Below, in pieces: positions 45,924-54,610 of a DNA stretch of 64,000 bases; positions within the stretch are counted from its first letter, which is position 1; every line of letters begins with the position of its first letter. Origin of the DNA: Pseudomonadota bacterium. Lineage in GTDB: Bacteria > Pseudomonadota > Gammaproteobacteria > Burkholderiales > Rhodocyclaceae. The stretch lies in NCBI GenBank assembly GCA_018262195.1, contig JAGTRS010000011.1, positions 62,001 to 126,000 of the forward strand. Direction: 5' to 3'. The notes under the pieces were generated by a model that was not told the origin of the DNA, searched no databases, and saw only the letters and a list, made by a program, of their open reading frames with translations. A program made the translations under genes and the position numbers.

Positions 45924-46196
45924 GATCATCTCCTCCGTGATCCGGCCGCCAAGGCGGCATCGGGGAATAGTTGTTTTTGGCGGGCTGGGCACGCGGTGCT
46001 TTGTTTTGCCTGTTCGCGTCCTGCATCATGGTGCCGTATCTCCCCGGCAACCACAATGCAAGGAATACAACATCGGGACGATGCCTCGGGCGAGACGTTA
46101 CAGTGGGCTGGGGCATAGAATCGGCCAATGCCACCACTAAACGGAAAATTCGGCCGGGAACGAAATCGCCGATCACCAATTTGAAAAATTTCACGC

Positions 46197-46910
46197 ATGC
46201 TGCCATCACCAATCGTCTTTCCTCTGCCCATCCCTGCTTCGTCGGGGCAATTGCTGCTGGTCGTTGCACCGGACTGGAACAGCACCGCTGCTCACCTGCA
46301 GCGCTTTGAGCGCCCCGCTGGCGGCAAGGACTGGGCGCCGATCGGCATTGCGATTCCAGTCAGCCTCGGGCGCTCCGGGCTGGCCTGGGGACGGGGGCGG
46401 CATTCCAAAGTTGACGGTGCGGAGAAGCGCGAGGGCGACGGTTGCGCTCCGGCCGGTGTGTTCGCGATTACGGCGCTCTTTGGCGATGGTGTCGCCAACA
46501 GCCCGCTGGGCGGTGCTGCAAAATTGCCCTACCTGCCGACCTCGCCGGATCTCAAGGCCATCGACGATCCGGGCTCGACGTTTTACAACCGCATCGTCGA
46601 TCAGCGCACCGTGACGCCCGACTGGTCGTCGTGCGAAGACATGCTGCGCAGCGACGAGCGTTACGCGTTGGGCGCCGTCGTCGCCCATAACGTCGCGCCG
46701 GCGGTGCCGGGCGCCGGTTCGTGCATCTTCATGCATGTCTGGGAACACGCCGGTGCACCGACGGCCGGGTGCACGGCCATGGAGTTGGCCGACATGAGGG
46801 TTCTGGCCGGCTGGCTCAATGCCGACGCCATGCCCTTGCTCGTGCAGTTGCCGCAGGCAGAATTCGAAGCCCGGCGTGTGGCGTGGGGGCTGCCGTCGCC
46901 AGTGGTGTAA
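46197..46910 (+). CDS. L,D-transpeptidase-family protein (YkuD domain)
   Basis: A 237-residue protein with the YkuD active-site pattern in the C-terminal half: His in Ile-Phe-Met-His-Val-Trp and the catalytic Cys in Pro-Thr-Ala-Gly-Cys-Thr-Ala-Met. The first part shows Gly-Arg-Ser-Gly-Leu-Ala-Trp-Gly and Pro-Ala-Gly-Val-Phe strands common to a subgroup of proteobacterial L,D-transpeptidase-like enzymes. No clear signal peptide is seen, only a short hydrophobic N-terminus. It would act on peptidoglycan peptides if exported. Confidence 0.82.
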   Translation: MLPSPIVFPLPIPASSGQLLLVVAPDWNSTAAHLQRFERPAGGKDWAPIGIAIPVSLGRSGLAWGRGRHSKVDGAEKREGDGCAPAGVFAITALFGDGVANSPLGGAAKLPYLPTSPDLKAIDDPGSTFYNRIVDQRTVTPDWSSCEDMLRSDERYALGAVVAHNVAPAVPGAGSCIFMHVWEHAGAPTAGCTAMELADMRVLAGWLNADAMPLLVQLPQAEFEARRVAWGLPSPVV

Positions 46911-46979
46911 GACCTGCGCGGTGACAGGTGGCGGCTGGGCGGCTAGACTGGCTGCCTCTCAACCCCGCTGCCTCCGCCT

Positions 46980-48224
46980 GTGCTCAACAAAATCTGGGTC
47001 GCTTTCATTCTCGTCGGCTTTGTCGCGGCGGTGGCGCAGTTGCTGCAGGGCGATCTCGATATCTTTACGCGGGTACTGACCGGGTTGTTCGACACTGCCA
47101 AGACCGGTTTCGATATTTCGCTCGGTCTGGTCGGTGTAATGAGTCTATGGCTTGGGGTCATGAAAATCGGCGAGCGGGGTGGTCTGATCGAGCTGTTCAG
47201 CCGTCTGGTCGCACCCTTCTTTCGCCGTGTCTTTCCCGACATTCCGGCCGGCCATCCGGCCAGCGGCAGCATCGTGATGAACGTTTCCGCCAACATGCTC
47301 GGCCTCGACAACGCCGCTACGCCGCTCGGACTGAAGGCGATGCGCGAATTGCAGGAGATCAACCCGCAGAAAGACACCGCCAGCAACCCGATGATCATGT
47401 TCCTGGTGCTCAACACAGCCGGCATCACGCTGATTCCGACCTCGGTGATCGCCATCCGCCAGGCCATCGCACTGAAGCAGGGTCTGGTCGGTTTCAACGC
47501 GGCCGACATTTTCCTGCCGACTCTGCTCGGTACCTTCGTCTCTTTCTGCGCCGGGCTGATCGCGGTCGCCATCTGGCAGCGCATCAATCTTTTCTGCAAG
47601 CCGGTGCTGGTTTTCTTTGCCGGATTTGCCGCGCTGATGGGCGGGCTGTACTGGTGGCTGGGTGGCATGCCGCCGGAACAGATGGCGCAGATGATCGGTC
47701 TGCTTGGTAGCGGCATCATTGTCTCGATCATCGTGCTCTTCGTTGCCGTTGCGGCATGGCGTGGCATTGATGTTTACGAGAGTTTTGTCGAGGGGGCCAA
47801 GGAAGGCTTTGGCGTCGCCGTGCAGATCATTCCCTACCTGATCGCCATGCTGGTGGCCATCTCGGTCTTTCGTACCACCGGTGGCATGGACTATCTGATC
47901 GGCGCCATCCGCAGCGCCGTGCTAGCGGTTGGGCTGAACGACGATTTCGTGCCGGCCCTGCCGGTCGGCCTGATGAAGACCTTGAGCGGCAGCGGCGCGC
48001 GCGGCTTGATGGTTGATGTGATGACGACCTATGGCGTCGATTCCTTCCAGGGCAAGCTGGCTGCAATCATCCAGGGCTCAACGGAAACCACCTTCTATGT
48101 GCTGGCGGTCTATTTCGGCAGTGTCGGCATCACGAAAACGCGCTACGCCCTGGCTTGCGGCCTGATTGCCGATGCGGTCGGGCTGGTTGGCGCCATCCTG
48201 ATCGGCTATGCCTTTTATCACTGA
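46980..48224 (+). CDS. SpmA-SpmB-type nucleoside recognition membrane protein
   Basis: A 414-residue polytopic membrane protein in which the two 'spore maturation' units SpmA (about residues 1-200) and SpmB (about 230-414) are fused. Each has a nucleoside-recognition (Gate) domain; motifs include Gly-Val-Met-Lys-Ile-Gly-Glu, Met-Asn-Val-Ser-Ala-Asn-Met-Leu-Gly-Leu-Asp-Asn-Ala-Ala-Thr-Pro, and Gly-Ser-Thr-Glu-Thr-Thr-Phe-Tyr-Val. The organism is not a spore former, so the name is only historical. The start is GTG at 46980. The transported or sensed molecule is unknown. Confidence 0.88.
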   Translation: MLNKIWVAFILVGFVAAVAQLLQGDLDIFTRVLTGLFDTAKTGFDISLGLVGVMSLWLGVMKIGERGGLIELFSRLVAPFFRRVFPDIPAGHPASGSIVMNVSANMLGLDNAATPLGLKAMRELQEINPQKDTASNPMIMFLVLNTAGITLIPTSVIAIRQAIALKQGLVGFNAADIFLPTLLGTFVSFCAGLIAVAIWQRINLFCKPVLVFFAGFAALMGGLYWWLGGMPPEQMAQMIGLLGSGIIVSIIVLFVAVAAWRGIDVYESFVEGAKEGFGVAVQIIPYLIAMLVAISVFRTTGGMDYLIGAIRSAVLAVGLNDDFVPALPVGLMKTLSGSGARGLMVDVMTTYGVDSFQGKLAAIIQGSTETTFYVLAVYFGSVGITKTRYALACGLIADAVGLVGAILIGYAFYH

Positions 48225-48308
48225 GGGGCTTAACAAAGCGCCCATGCCTCGCTAAAATCGCGCCCCTTCATCGACGTACGAATCAAATCAGCATCTACGG
48301 ATGCCGCA

Positions 48309-48392
48309 GCCTTGGTGGTGAAATTGGTAGACACGCTATCTTGAGGGGGTAGTGGCGCAAGCTGTGCGAGTTCGAGTCTCGCCCAAGCACCA
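48309..48392 (+). tRNA. tRNA-Leu (anticodon GAG), acceptor stem one base short
   Basis: The anticodon stem CTATC/GGTAG encloses TTGAGGG, giving anticodon GAG. The D-arm, the long variable arm typical of tRNA-Leu, the T-arm (GCGAG/CTCGC, loop TTCGAGT) and an encoded CCA are present. The 5' acceptor is GCCTTGG but the 3' side has only six bases (CCAAGC) before the discriminator A; CCAAGGC would be expected. Either C3 is bulged or one G is missing from the sequence. Confidence 0.85.
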
Positions 48393-48455
48393 AATAGTAG
48401 TTTTATGCAGTACGTCGAAGTCCAGAGATAGCCCGCCTTAGTGCAGGTCTTCAAA

Positions 48456-48839
48456 TCAACAGGCTGCCTGGATATACGGCTTCAAGCCAAGATCGAATTC
48501 CATGAGATGGTGATTGACACATGCCTCCACCGTTGCGATGGTTGTCTCGATTGGCAGCCCCTGACCGTGCATAGCGTTGAGGTGAATCTGCGTCAGGTCT
48601 TCGACGATCTGCTCGTGGGCCGCCTGGTGTGCCTTGAGCATTTCAGCAGGGATGCCCAGTCCGAGCATGAACTGCTCTTCTGAGTGAAAGTGCTTGTAAA
48701 TTTGTTCAGTAAGCACCGAAAGAATGTCGCTGATCGACTCTTCGGAATCGCCTGACGAGAGCAGCTTCTGGAATGAACGGAATAACTCGGAGTGTTGGCG
48801 ATCTATAGCCGGTGCACCGATGATCAGGTTTGGGTTCAT
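48456..48839 (-). CDS. Bacteriohemerythrin
   Basis: A 127-residue di-iron O2-binding protein. The full ligand set is visible: His16 (Asp-Arg-Gln-His), His50 and Glu54 (His-Phe-His-Ser-Glu), His71 and His75 (His-Gln-Ala-Ala-His), His111 and Asp116 (His-Leu-Met-Glu-Phe-Asp). I chose the Met at 48839, the normal start of the family; an upstream Met adds 16 residues without support. It is a stand-alone cytoplasmic form that may store or deliver O2 or take part in micro-oxic or NO physiology, fitting a facultative denitrifier. Confidence 0.93.
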   Translation of the reverse strand: MNPNLIIGAPAIDRQHSELFRSFQKLLSSGDSEESISDILSVLTEQIYKHFHSEEQFMLGLGIPAEMLKAHQAAHEQIVEDLTQIHLNAMHGQGLPIETTIATVEACVNHHLMEFDLGLKPYIQAAC

Positions 48840-49181
48840 GTTGTTACCTGCCGGCCACCCGGCTGCTGACAAAAAGCACTGCATCAAAGAAATTCAGTTT
48901 CGGCAGAATGAATGATGAGGCAATGTCAAAAAATATGGAGATTGGTGTTTTTGTCTTGATAACACGCCAATTTACTCCTTTCGCCAATCTGCTGAAATAT
49001 GACTAAAGTCATAGCTGTTCGGGTTGTCGTTGGTTGTTGTCGCGATCAGTGCAAAGCAAATCGCTGGCTGCTGTAGTCGTATTGTTTTGAGGGGAACTCA
49101 TTGTTCGCAATCCCGCCGAATAAATGGTGAAAAAATCGGCGAAAATCTGGTTTTCGTGCCGAGCCGCAGAGACTGATCGCC
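48840..49181. other. Non-coding gap between hemerythrin and rluE
   Basis: This 342-base stretch separates two divergent genes. I see no credible ORF or RNA gene in it. It is more AT-rich than the surroundings and holds the perfect inverted repeat at 48998-49013. Promoters for both genes must lie here. Confidence 0.6.
48998..49013. promoter_or_regulatory. Perfect inverted repeat, operator candidate
   Basis: TATGACTAAAGTCATA has seven-base arms around AA. It is about 160 bases from the hemerythrin start and about 170 bases from the rluE start, in the AT-rich middle of the gap. The two-fold symmetry suggests a dimeric regulator; the regulator is not identified. Confidence 0.45.
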
Positions 49182-49757
49182 GTGTCTTCCATCGTTTTTT
49201 TCAACAAGCCTTACGGCGTTCTCAGCCAGTTCACGCCGGAGGGCAAGTGGCGGGCGTTGAACGAGTTCATCACGGTCAAGGATGTCTATGTGGCAGGTCG
49301 GCTCGATGCCGACAGCGAAGGCTTGCTGGTCCTGACTGATGACGGCAAGCTGCAGGCCAAGATCGCTGATCCAAAACACAAGCTGGAAAAAACCTACTGG
49401 GCGCAGGTCGAGGGCGTCCCGGACGAGGCGGCGCTGGAAAGGCTGCGCGCCGGGATCAGGCTCTCTGATTTCACTGCCAAGCCAGCCAAGGTGCGGATGA
49501 TCGAGGAGCCCCAGGGTCTCTGGCAGCGGGATCCACCGATCCGCTTCCGCGCCGCGATCCCGACTTCGTGGCTGGAGATCCGCATTTCGGAGGGCAAGAA
49601 CCGTCAGGTGCGGCGGATGACGGCAGCCATCGGTTATCCTACGCTCCGTCTGATACGGGCCGCGATCGGGGCGGCGACGCTGGATGGTCTGGCGCTGGGC
49701 GAATGGCGGCAGATCAACGGCAGTTACCAGGATTTGCAAGGAAGATTCAATGACTAA
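49182..49757 (+). CDS. rluE: 23S rRNA pseudouridine synthase, RluE-like
   Basis: A 191-residue RsuA-family enzyme without the S4 domain. It has the start Ile-Val-Phe-Phe-Asn-Lys-Pro-Tyr-Gly-Val-Leu, the catalytic Asp in Gly-Arg-Leu-Asp-Ala-Asp-Ser-Glu-Gly-Leu-Leu-Val-Leu-Thr-Asp-Asp-Gly, and the later Glu-Gly-Lys-Asn-Arg-Gln-Val-Arg-Arg-Met. RluE modifies U2457 of 23S rRNA. The start is GTG at 49182. The end overlaps the DUF192 gene by eight bases. Confidence 0.93.
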   Translation: MSSIVFFNKPYGVLSQFTPEGKWRALNEFITVKDVYVAGRLDADSEGLLVLTDDGKLQAKIADPKHKLEKTYWAQVEGVPDEAALERLRAGIRLSDFTAKPAKVRMIEEPQGLWQRDPPIRFRAAIPTSWLEIRISEGKNRQVRRMTAAIGYPTLRLIRAAIGAATLDGLALGEWRQINGSYQDLQGRFND

Positions 49758-50193
49758 GTTACTCGTCGGCGTACTGGCCGGGCTGAGCATCGGTACTGCG
49801 GCCTGGGCACAGAATGCCATGCCGGTCATGGAGCTGAGTGCCGGTTTTCATCGCATCGAGGCGGAAGTGGCGGCCACCGATCCGAATCGCCAGCTCGGCC
49901 TGATGAATCGCAAGGCGATGCCGGCCCAGCACGGCATGCTCTTCGTGTTCACGCAGAACAATACGCATTGCATGTGGATGCGCAACACGCTGTTGCCGCT
50001 GTCGGTGGCCTTCATGGATGAGGAAGGCAAGATCATCAACATTGAGGACATGCAGCCGCAGACTGAAGACAACCACTGCGCCCGCCGTCCGGCCCGCTTT
50101 GCGCTGGAAATGAATCTCGGCTGGTTCGCTCAGCGCGGCATCAAGCCGGGCATGAAGCTGAATGGCATCGAAAAGGCGCCGCGGCCTCAATAA
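49750..50193 (+). CDS. Secreted DUF192 protein
   Basis: A 147-residue protein with a signal peptide (about residues 1-20, Ala-Trp-Ala). The DUF192 domain shows Arg-Gln-Leu-Gly-Leu-Met-Asn-Arg, Gly-Met-Leu-Phe-Val-Phe, Met-Trp-Met-Arg-Asn-Thr-Leu-Leu-Pro-Leu-Ser-Val-Ala-Phe and Ala-Leu-Glu-Met-Asn-Leu-Gly-Trp. The role of the family is unknown. Start at 49750; the reading from 49684 lies inside rluE. Its stop overlaps the ubiC ATG (TAATG). Confidence 0.92.
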   Translation: MTKLLVGVLAGLSIGTAAWAQNAMPVMELSAGFHRIEAEVAATDPNRQLGLMNRKAMPAQHGMLFVFTQNNTHCMWMRNTLLPLSVAFMDEEGKIINIEDMQPQTEDNHCARRPARFALEMNLGWFAQRGIKPGMKLNGIEKAPRPQ

Positions 50194-50723
50194 TGAAACG
50201 CAGCAAATGGCGGACTCACTTCGCCGGCGCTCATTGCGACCCCATCCTCCGCTCCTGGCTGACCGAGCAGGGTTCGTTGACGGCCCGCTGTCAGCGGGCG
50301 AGTTCGTCTTTTCGTGTGCGCCTTCTGCGTTACGGCAAAGGAAGGGCTCTGGCTGACGAGGCGGTGGAGGGCAAGGTTGGCCGGCATCCGGCCTGGGTGC
50401 GTGAGGTGGTGCTTGAGTGTGACGGTGTGCCGGTGATCTTCGCCCACACGACTTTATCGACCGCCCACAGTGGCCGCATGACCCGCTGGATGGCCGGTCT
50501 GGGCAGCCGCTCGCTGGGCTCCCTGCTTTTTGCCTATCCCGGCTTCAAGCGGGGGGGCATCGAATTTCTCCGGATCGATGAGCGTCATCCGCTTTACCGG
50601 CGGGCCGAAGCGTTGGGGCCGCAGGGCAAGTCTCTTTGGGCTCGCCGCTCCCTGCATCGACTTGGCCGGCAACAGGTGTTGGTGACCGAAGTCTTTCTGG
50701 CGGGAATTACGCTTCTGAAGTGA
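50193..50723 (+). CDS. ubiC: Chorismate lyase
   Basis: Converts chorismate to 4-hydroxybenzoate and pyruvate, the first step of ubiquinone synthesis. The 176-residue protein has Trp-Leu-Thr-Glu-Gln-Gly-Ser-Leu-Thr-Ala-Arg near the N-terminus, Arg-Glu-Val-Val-Leu-Glu-Cys, and Gly-Ser-Arg-Ser-Leu-Gly-Ser-Leu-Leu-Phe followed by the conserved Glu-Phe in the third quarter and Trp-Ala-Arg-Arg-Ser near the end. All match UbiC. Translationally coupled to the DUF192 gene. Confidence 0.93.
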   Translation: MKRSKWRTHFAGAHCDPILRSWLTEQGSLTARCQRASSSFRVRLLRYGKGRALADEAVEGKVGRHPAWVREVVLECDGVPVIFAHTTLSTAHSGRMTRWMAGLGSRSLGSLLFAYPGFKRGGIEFLRIDERHPLYRRAEALGPQGKSLWARRSLHRLGRQQVLVTEVFLAGITLLK

Positions 50724-50852
50724 TCGGCTTCTGGCTGATGGGCGTTTTTGATCAAGCGCTCTCATTGGTGGCCTGCCTGAAAGCGCTTCGATTCTTGAGG
50801 AAGTTGGTCGACTCAAAATTTGAGACGGGGCTCCGTTGGTCAGTCAAACGGT

Positions 50853-50868
50853 TATTACTTTCGTAATA
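50853..50868. promoter_or_regulatory. Inverted repeat upstream of the hybrid kinase gene
   Basis: TATTAC-TTTC-GTAATA has perfect six-base arms, 131 bases before the kinase ATG, in the 276-base gap after ubiC. It is a possible operator. No ORF or RNA gene is seen in the rest of the gap. Confidence 0.35.
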
Positions 50869-50999
50869 TGTAGTGCTAAACTGACAAAAATGTGAGTTTC
50901 GTTGTAGCGGACTTGCTTGGCCTGCCGGTAGAAAATGTGCCCCGCAAATCGGTCGTGCTGCAATGATTGGATGCACTAAAAAGCGCTGATTGACACTTG

Positions 51000-53900
51000 A
51001 TGACACCGACAAAAAGTCTGCGTAAACAACTTGTTTTGGGATTGATCGCGGCCAATCTGGTGGTTGTCGCGCTTTGCGTATTCTCGCTGTTTCAGAGCCT
51101 GCAACAGTTCGAGATGCGTGCTGAGTCTCTGACGCAAAATATTGCCAGCGCCGTTGATCAGAGTATTTCCGGCAGTATCGAGAAAATTGACCTGGCCTTG
51201 CTCTCGGTGGTCGACGAACTTGAGCGTCAATTGGCCAGCGGTAAACTCGATGAGTCATCGATGACGGAGTTCATCGGAAAGCACGAAAAACGCTTACCCG
51301 AAATCGAAGCGTTTCGAGTGGCGAATGCGGAAGGCCTGGTAGTTCTCGGCAAGGGCTTGGTCAAAGCGGAAAAGGTCACCTGGAGCGATAGAAACTACTT
51401 TATCTATCACCGCGATAACCCGCAGGGCACGATGCACTTCGTCAAGCCTCGCATGGGGCGGGTGGCCAAGCAGTACATCGTCAATTTTTCCCGTCGCTAC
51501 AACTATCCCGATGGCAGCTTTGCCGGGGTTGTTTCGGCGCCGATCGCGGTCAGCTATTTCACCGAGATGTTGGCCCGGTTTAGCCTGGGGGAGCATGGAA
51601 CCATCGTTTTGCGTGACGAGGAACGCGGACTTATCACTCGTCTTCCCGCTCTTCCGGATCAGCCATCAGGTCAGATCGGTGATAAATCGATTTCGCCCGA
51701 GCTTCAGCGACTTCTGGATTCAAAGGCTCCGCGCAATACTTATCACACGCCCAGTGGTGCCGATGGGTATCAACGCATCGTTACTTACCAACGTCTTTCG
51801 AACGCGCCCATCATTGTTATCGCCGCCACGGCAAAAAAAGATTATCTGGCGGGCTGGATGAGCGATGTTTACAAGAACGTCGCCCTGGGTGCCGGGTTCA
51901 TTCTGCTGTCGGTTGTGGCAGGTGTTCTTTTGTCGCGGCAGCTGGTCGCTGCTGAAATACGCGAAAAGCTCCTGCACGACGCCCTTTCGAGTGGGGAGCG
52001 GCAGCGTGAAAGTTTGCGGCGACTCAGCGAGGTTTCCGCGCTGGCCCATTTGCCCCTCGCGGAACAGCTACAGCAAGCATTGGCTATCGGGACCCGGTTG
52101 CTGAATCTTGAGTTCGGCATTGTCAGCAAGATCCACGCTGACATCTATCGCATCGTTTCTCAGGTGTCCCCCCCGAATACGCTAAGCAATGACCAGGAAT
52201 TTTCATTCGGGGTGACTTACTGCAACATCACGCTTGAGCGTGGCGAGGTGGTGTCCATCGCCAATATGGGTGAATCCATTTATGCCCATCATCCCTGCTA
52301 TTCCGCTTTCAAGCTTGAGGCCTATATCGGTGCTCCGATTGTTGTGGATGGCAGGATGTACGGCACGGTTAACTTCAGTTCGCCGAACCCTTATGGCCGG
52401 GAGTTTGATTCGACTGACTGCGAATTCATTTCGCTCCTGGCTGGCTGGGTAGGGGCTGTGATTGCACGCGACTCGGCCCAGCAGAATCTGGCGGAGAGCA
52501 AGCGCAACTTGCAGAGCATCATTGAGACGGAGCCGGAGTGCGTGAAGGTGCTTGGACCGGGGGGCGTCCTGCTTCAAATGAACCGGGCCGGCCTGGCGAT
52601 GATCGAGGCCGATGCGCCTGAGCAGGTGATTGGAAAGGATGTGCTCGGTATCATTTCACCGCAATATCGCAGCGCCTTTATGGACTTGACCCGAAAGGTA
52701 TTTGAGGGAGAGTCCGGTAGCCTGGAGTTCGAGATTGTCGGTCTGAAAGGCGGGCATCGCTGGCTTGATACCCACGCTGTACCCATGCTTGAGAATGATG
52801 GTCGAATCAAGGCGTTGCTTGGCGTGACGCGGGATGTGACCGCCCGCAAGCAGGCGGAAGCCGAGCTGGAACGCTATCAAAAGCAACTTGAAGAGCTGGT
52901 GGCAGAGCGAACGGCTGCATTGATGGAGACAGAAGCGCGTGCCAGTCATATCCTGCAGTCCAGCGCCGATGGCTTGTACGGTGTCGATACAAAAGGGGCG
53001 ATTACTTTCATCAACCCTGCAGCCTGCAGGATGCTTGGATACACTGAAGAACAGGTGATCGGCAGCAATGGTCATCACCTTTTTCACCATAGCAAGCCGG
53101 ATGGTTCGCCCTATCCGATCGAGGAGTGCCCCAGTCACAGTGCGCTTCGCCTAGGGGAGACCGTTCGTGTCGATAATGAAGTCTATTGGCATGCCGATGG
53201 TCATCCTGTCCCGGTCATGTATGCCATTCATCCGATGTTGCAGGACGGGAAAACCGTTGGCGCGGTGATCAGTTTTGTGAATGTAAGCGAGCAGCGCGCT
53301 GCGGCTCAGGCCAGGGAGCGCGCATTGCTTGCGGCCGAGAATCTGGCGAAAGTGCGTAGTGAATTCCTCGCCAACATGAGTCACGAAATCCGGACGCCGC
53401 TCAATGGCGTTCTTGGCTACGCCGACATCGGTTATCGCCATTACCAGAACAGTGAAAAGGCAAGGGATGCCTTCGCCAAGATCAAGGTATCCGGGCAGCG
53501 CCTTCTCGGTGTGATCAACGATGTACTCGACTTTTCCAAGATTGAAGCAGGCAAGCTGAATATCGAGCAGATTCCGGTCGATTTGTCCGAGGTGATCGAT
53601 CATTCGGTTGAGTTGGTCCGTCAAAAAGCCGAGGCAAAGCAGCTTTCGCTTGAGGTCCGACTGGCGAAAGACTTGCCGCGGAGTTTCATGGGCGACCCGT
53701 TGCGGCTGGGGCAGGTGCTGCTCAATTTGCTTTCCAATGCCGTGAAGTTCACGGAGCGAGGCGAAGTGTCCATTGAAGCTTCGCTTGAAAAAGACAAGTT
53801 ACGATTTGCCGTTGTCGACACCGGGATCGGCATGACCAGTGCCCAGGTCGATCAGTTGTTCAATCCATTCCAGCAAGCCGATGCCTCCTCGACCAGGCGA

Positions 53901-54476
53901 TTTGGTGGCACCGGGCTCGGTCTTGCCATCAGTAAGCGGATTGTGGATCTGATGCACGGCTCGATCACGATCAGCAGTCAGCAGGACAAAGGTACAACTG
54001 TCGAATTCCTCTTGCCTTACCTGGCTGTTGCCAACGCAACGAGTGACACTGTTGATGACGCTCCGGGGGGCGTTGATGAGGTGGATGCTCCGCTGGCCGG
54101 CTATTCGATTCTTCTGGCAGAGGACGAACCGGATAACCAGAGCATTCTGGTCGAGAGTCTGAGCGACATGGGGGCCAAGGTGGTTGCCGTGAGCAATGGC
54201 CAGGAGGCTGTTGATCGCATCGTGAACGACGGGGCTGCTGCCTATGATCTGCTGCTCATGGATATCCAGATGCCCGTCATGGACGGCTATCAGGCAACGC
54301 ACAGAATTTTGCAGCTGGCTCCCGGCTTGCCAATCATTGCCCAGACTGCGCATGCTTTCAGCGAGGAGCGGGAGCGTTGCTTCGCCGCAGGAATGATTGG
54401 CCATTTGTCCAAGCCAATCAACGCTGATGAATTGGTCAGGCTGGTTCGCGGCAAAATTCCCGCTAAGATAGTGTGA
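51000..54476 (+). CDS. Hybrid sensor histidine kinase (Cache, GAF, two PAS, HisKA, HATPase, receiver)
   Basis: A 1158-residue inner membrane signalling protein. The order is: helix (about 12-32), an extracytoplasmic Cache-type domain (about 40-290), helix (about 293-315), GAF (about 345-495), PAS (about 505-625), PAS (about 645-770), HisKA with the phospho-acceptor in Met-Ser-His-Glu-Ile-Arg-Thr-Pro-Leu-Asn-Gly (about residue 795), HATPase with Gly-Gly-Thr-Gly-Leu-Gly-Leu-Ala-Ile, and a receiver with the phosphorylatable Asp in Leu-Met-Asp-Ile-Gln-Met-Pro (about residue 1088). No cognate response regulator or HPt gene lies nearby. The ATG at 51000 follows a TTG; I take the ATG. Confidence 0.93.
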   Translation: MTPTKSLRKQLVLGLIAANLVVVALCVFSLFQSLQQFEMRAESLTQNIASAVDQSISGSIEKIDLALLSVVDELERQLASGKLDESSMTEFIGKHEKRLPEIEAFRVANAEGLVVLGKGLVKAEKVTWSDRNYFIYHRDNPQGTMHFVKPRMGRVAKQYIVNFSRRYNYPDGSFAGVVSAPIAVSYFTEMLARFSLGEHGTIVLRDEERGLITRLPALPDQPSGQIGDKSISPELQRLLDSKAPRNTYHTPSGADGYQRIVTYQRLSNAPIIVIAATAKKDYLAGWMSDVYKNVALGAGFILLSVVAGVLLSRQLVAAEIREKLLHDALSSGERQRESLRRLSEVSALAHLPLAEQLQQALAIGTRLLNLEFGIVSKIHADIYRIVSQVSPPNTLSNDQEFSFGVTYCNITLERGEVVSIANMGESIYAHHPCYSAFKLEAYIGAPIVVDGRMYGTVNFSSPNPYGREFDSTDCEFISLLAGWVGAVIARDSAQQNLAESKRNLQSIIETEPECVKVLGPGGVLLQMNRAGLAMIEADAPEQVIGKDVLGIISPQYRSAFMDLTRKVFEGESGSLEFEIVGLKGGHRWLDTHAVPMLENDGRIKALLGVTRDVTARKQAEAELERYQKQLEELVAERTAALMETEARASHILQSSADGLYGVDTKGAITFINPAACRMLGYTEEQVIGSNGHHLFHHSKPDGSPYPIEECPSHSALRLGETVRVDNEVYWHADGHPVPVMYAIHPMLQDGKTVGAVISFVNVSEQRAAAQARERALLAAENLAKVRSEFLANMSHEIRTPLNGVLGYADIGYRHYQNSEKARDAFAKIKVSGQRLLGVINDVLDFSKIEAGKLNIEQIPVDLSEVIDHSVELVRQKAEAKQLSLEVRLAKDLPRSFMGDPLRLGQVLLNLLSNAVKFTERGEVSIEASLEKDKLRFAVVDTGIGMTSAQVDQLFNPFQQADASSTRRFGGTGLGLAISKRIVDLMHGSITISSQQDKGTTVEFLLPYLAVANATSDTVDDAPGGVDEVDAPLAGYSILLAEDEPDNQSILVESLSDMGAKVVAVSNGQEAVDRIVNDGAAAYDLLLMDIQMPVMDGYQATHRILQLAPGLPIIAQTAHAFSEERERCFAAGMIGHLSKPINADELVRLVRGKIPAKIV

Positions 54477-54610
54477 CTATTGGCGCAGCACTTGGGCGCC
54501 TTGTCCATGTTCTGATTTGGCGGTTCCGCGCAGGTGTTTGATTAGTCAGTTGCAGGCGCAACTGCATTCCTGAGTTGGGCCATGTAGAAAGGGAAATTTT
54601 GCTGCCAAGC

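Noticed and set aside
54482-54500. A GGCGC...GCGCC hairpin after the hybrid kinase gene as a terminator.
   Set aside because: The stem is only five pairs with a nine-base loop and is not followed by a T-run.
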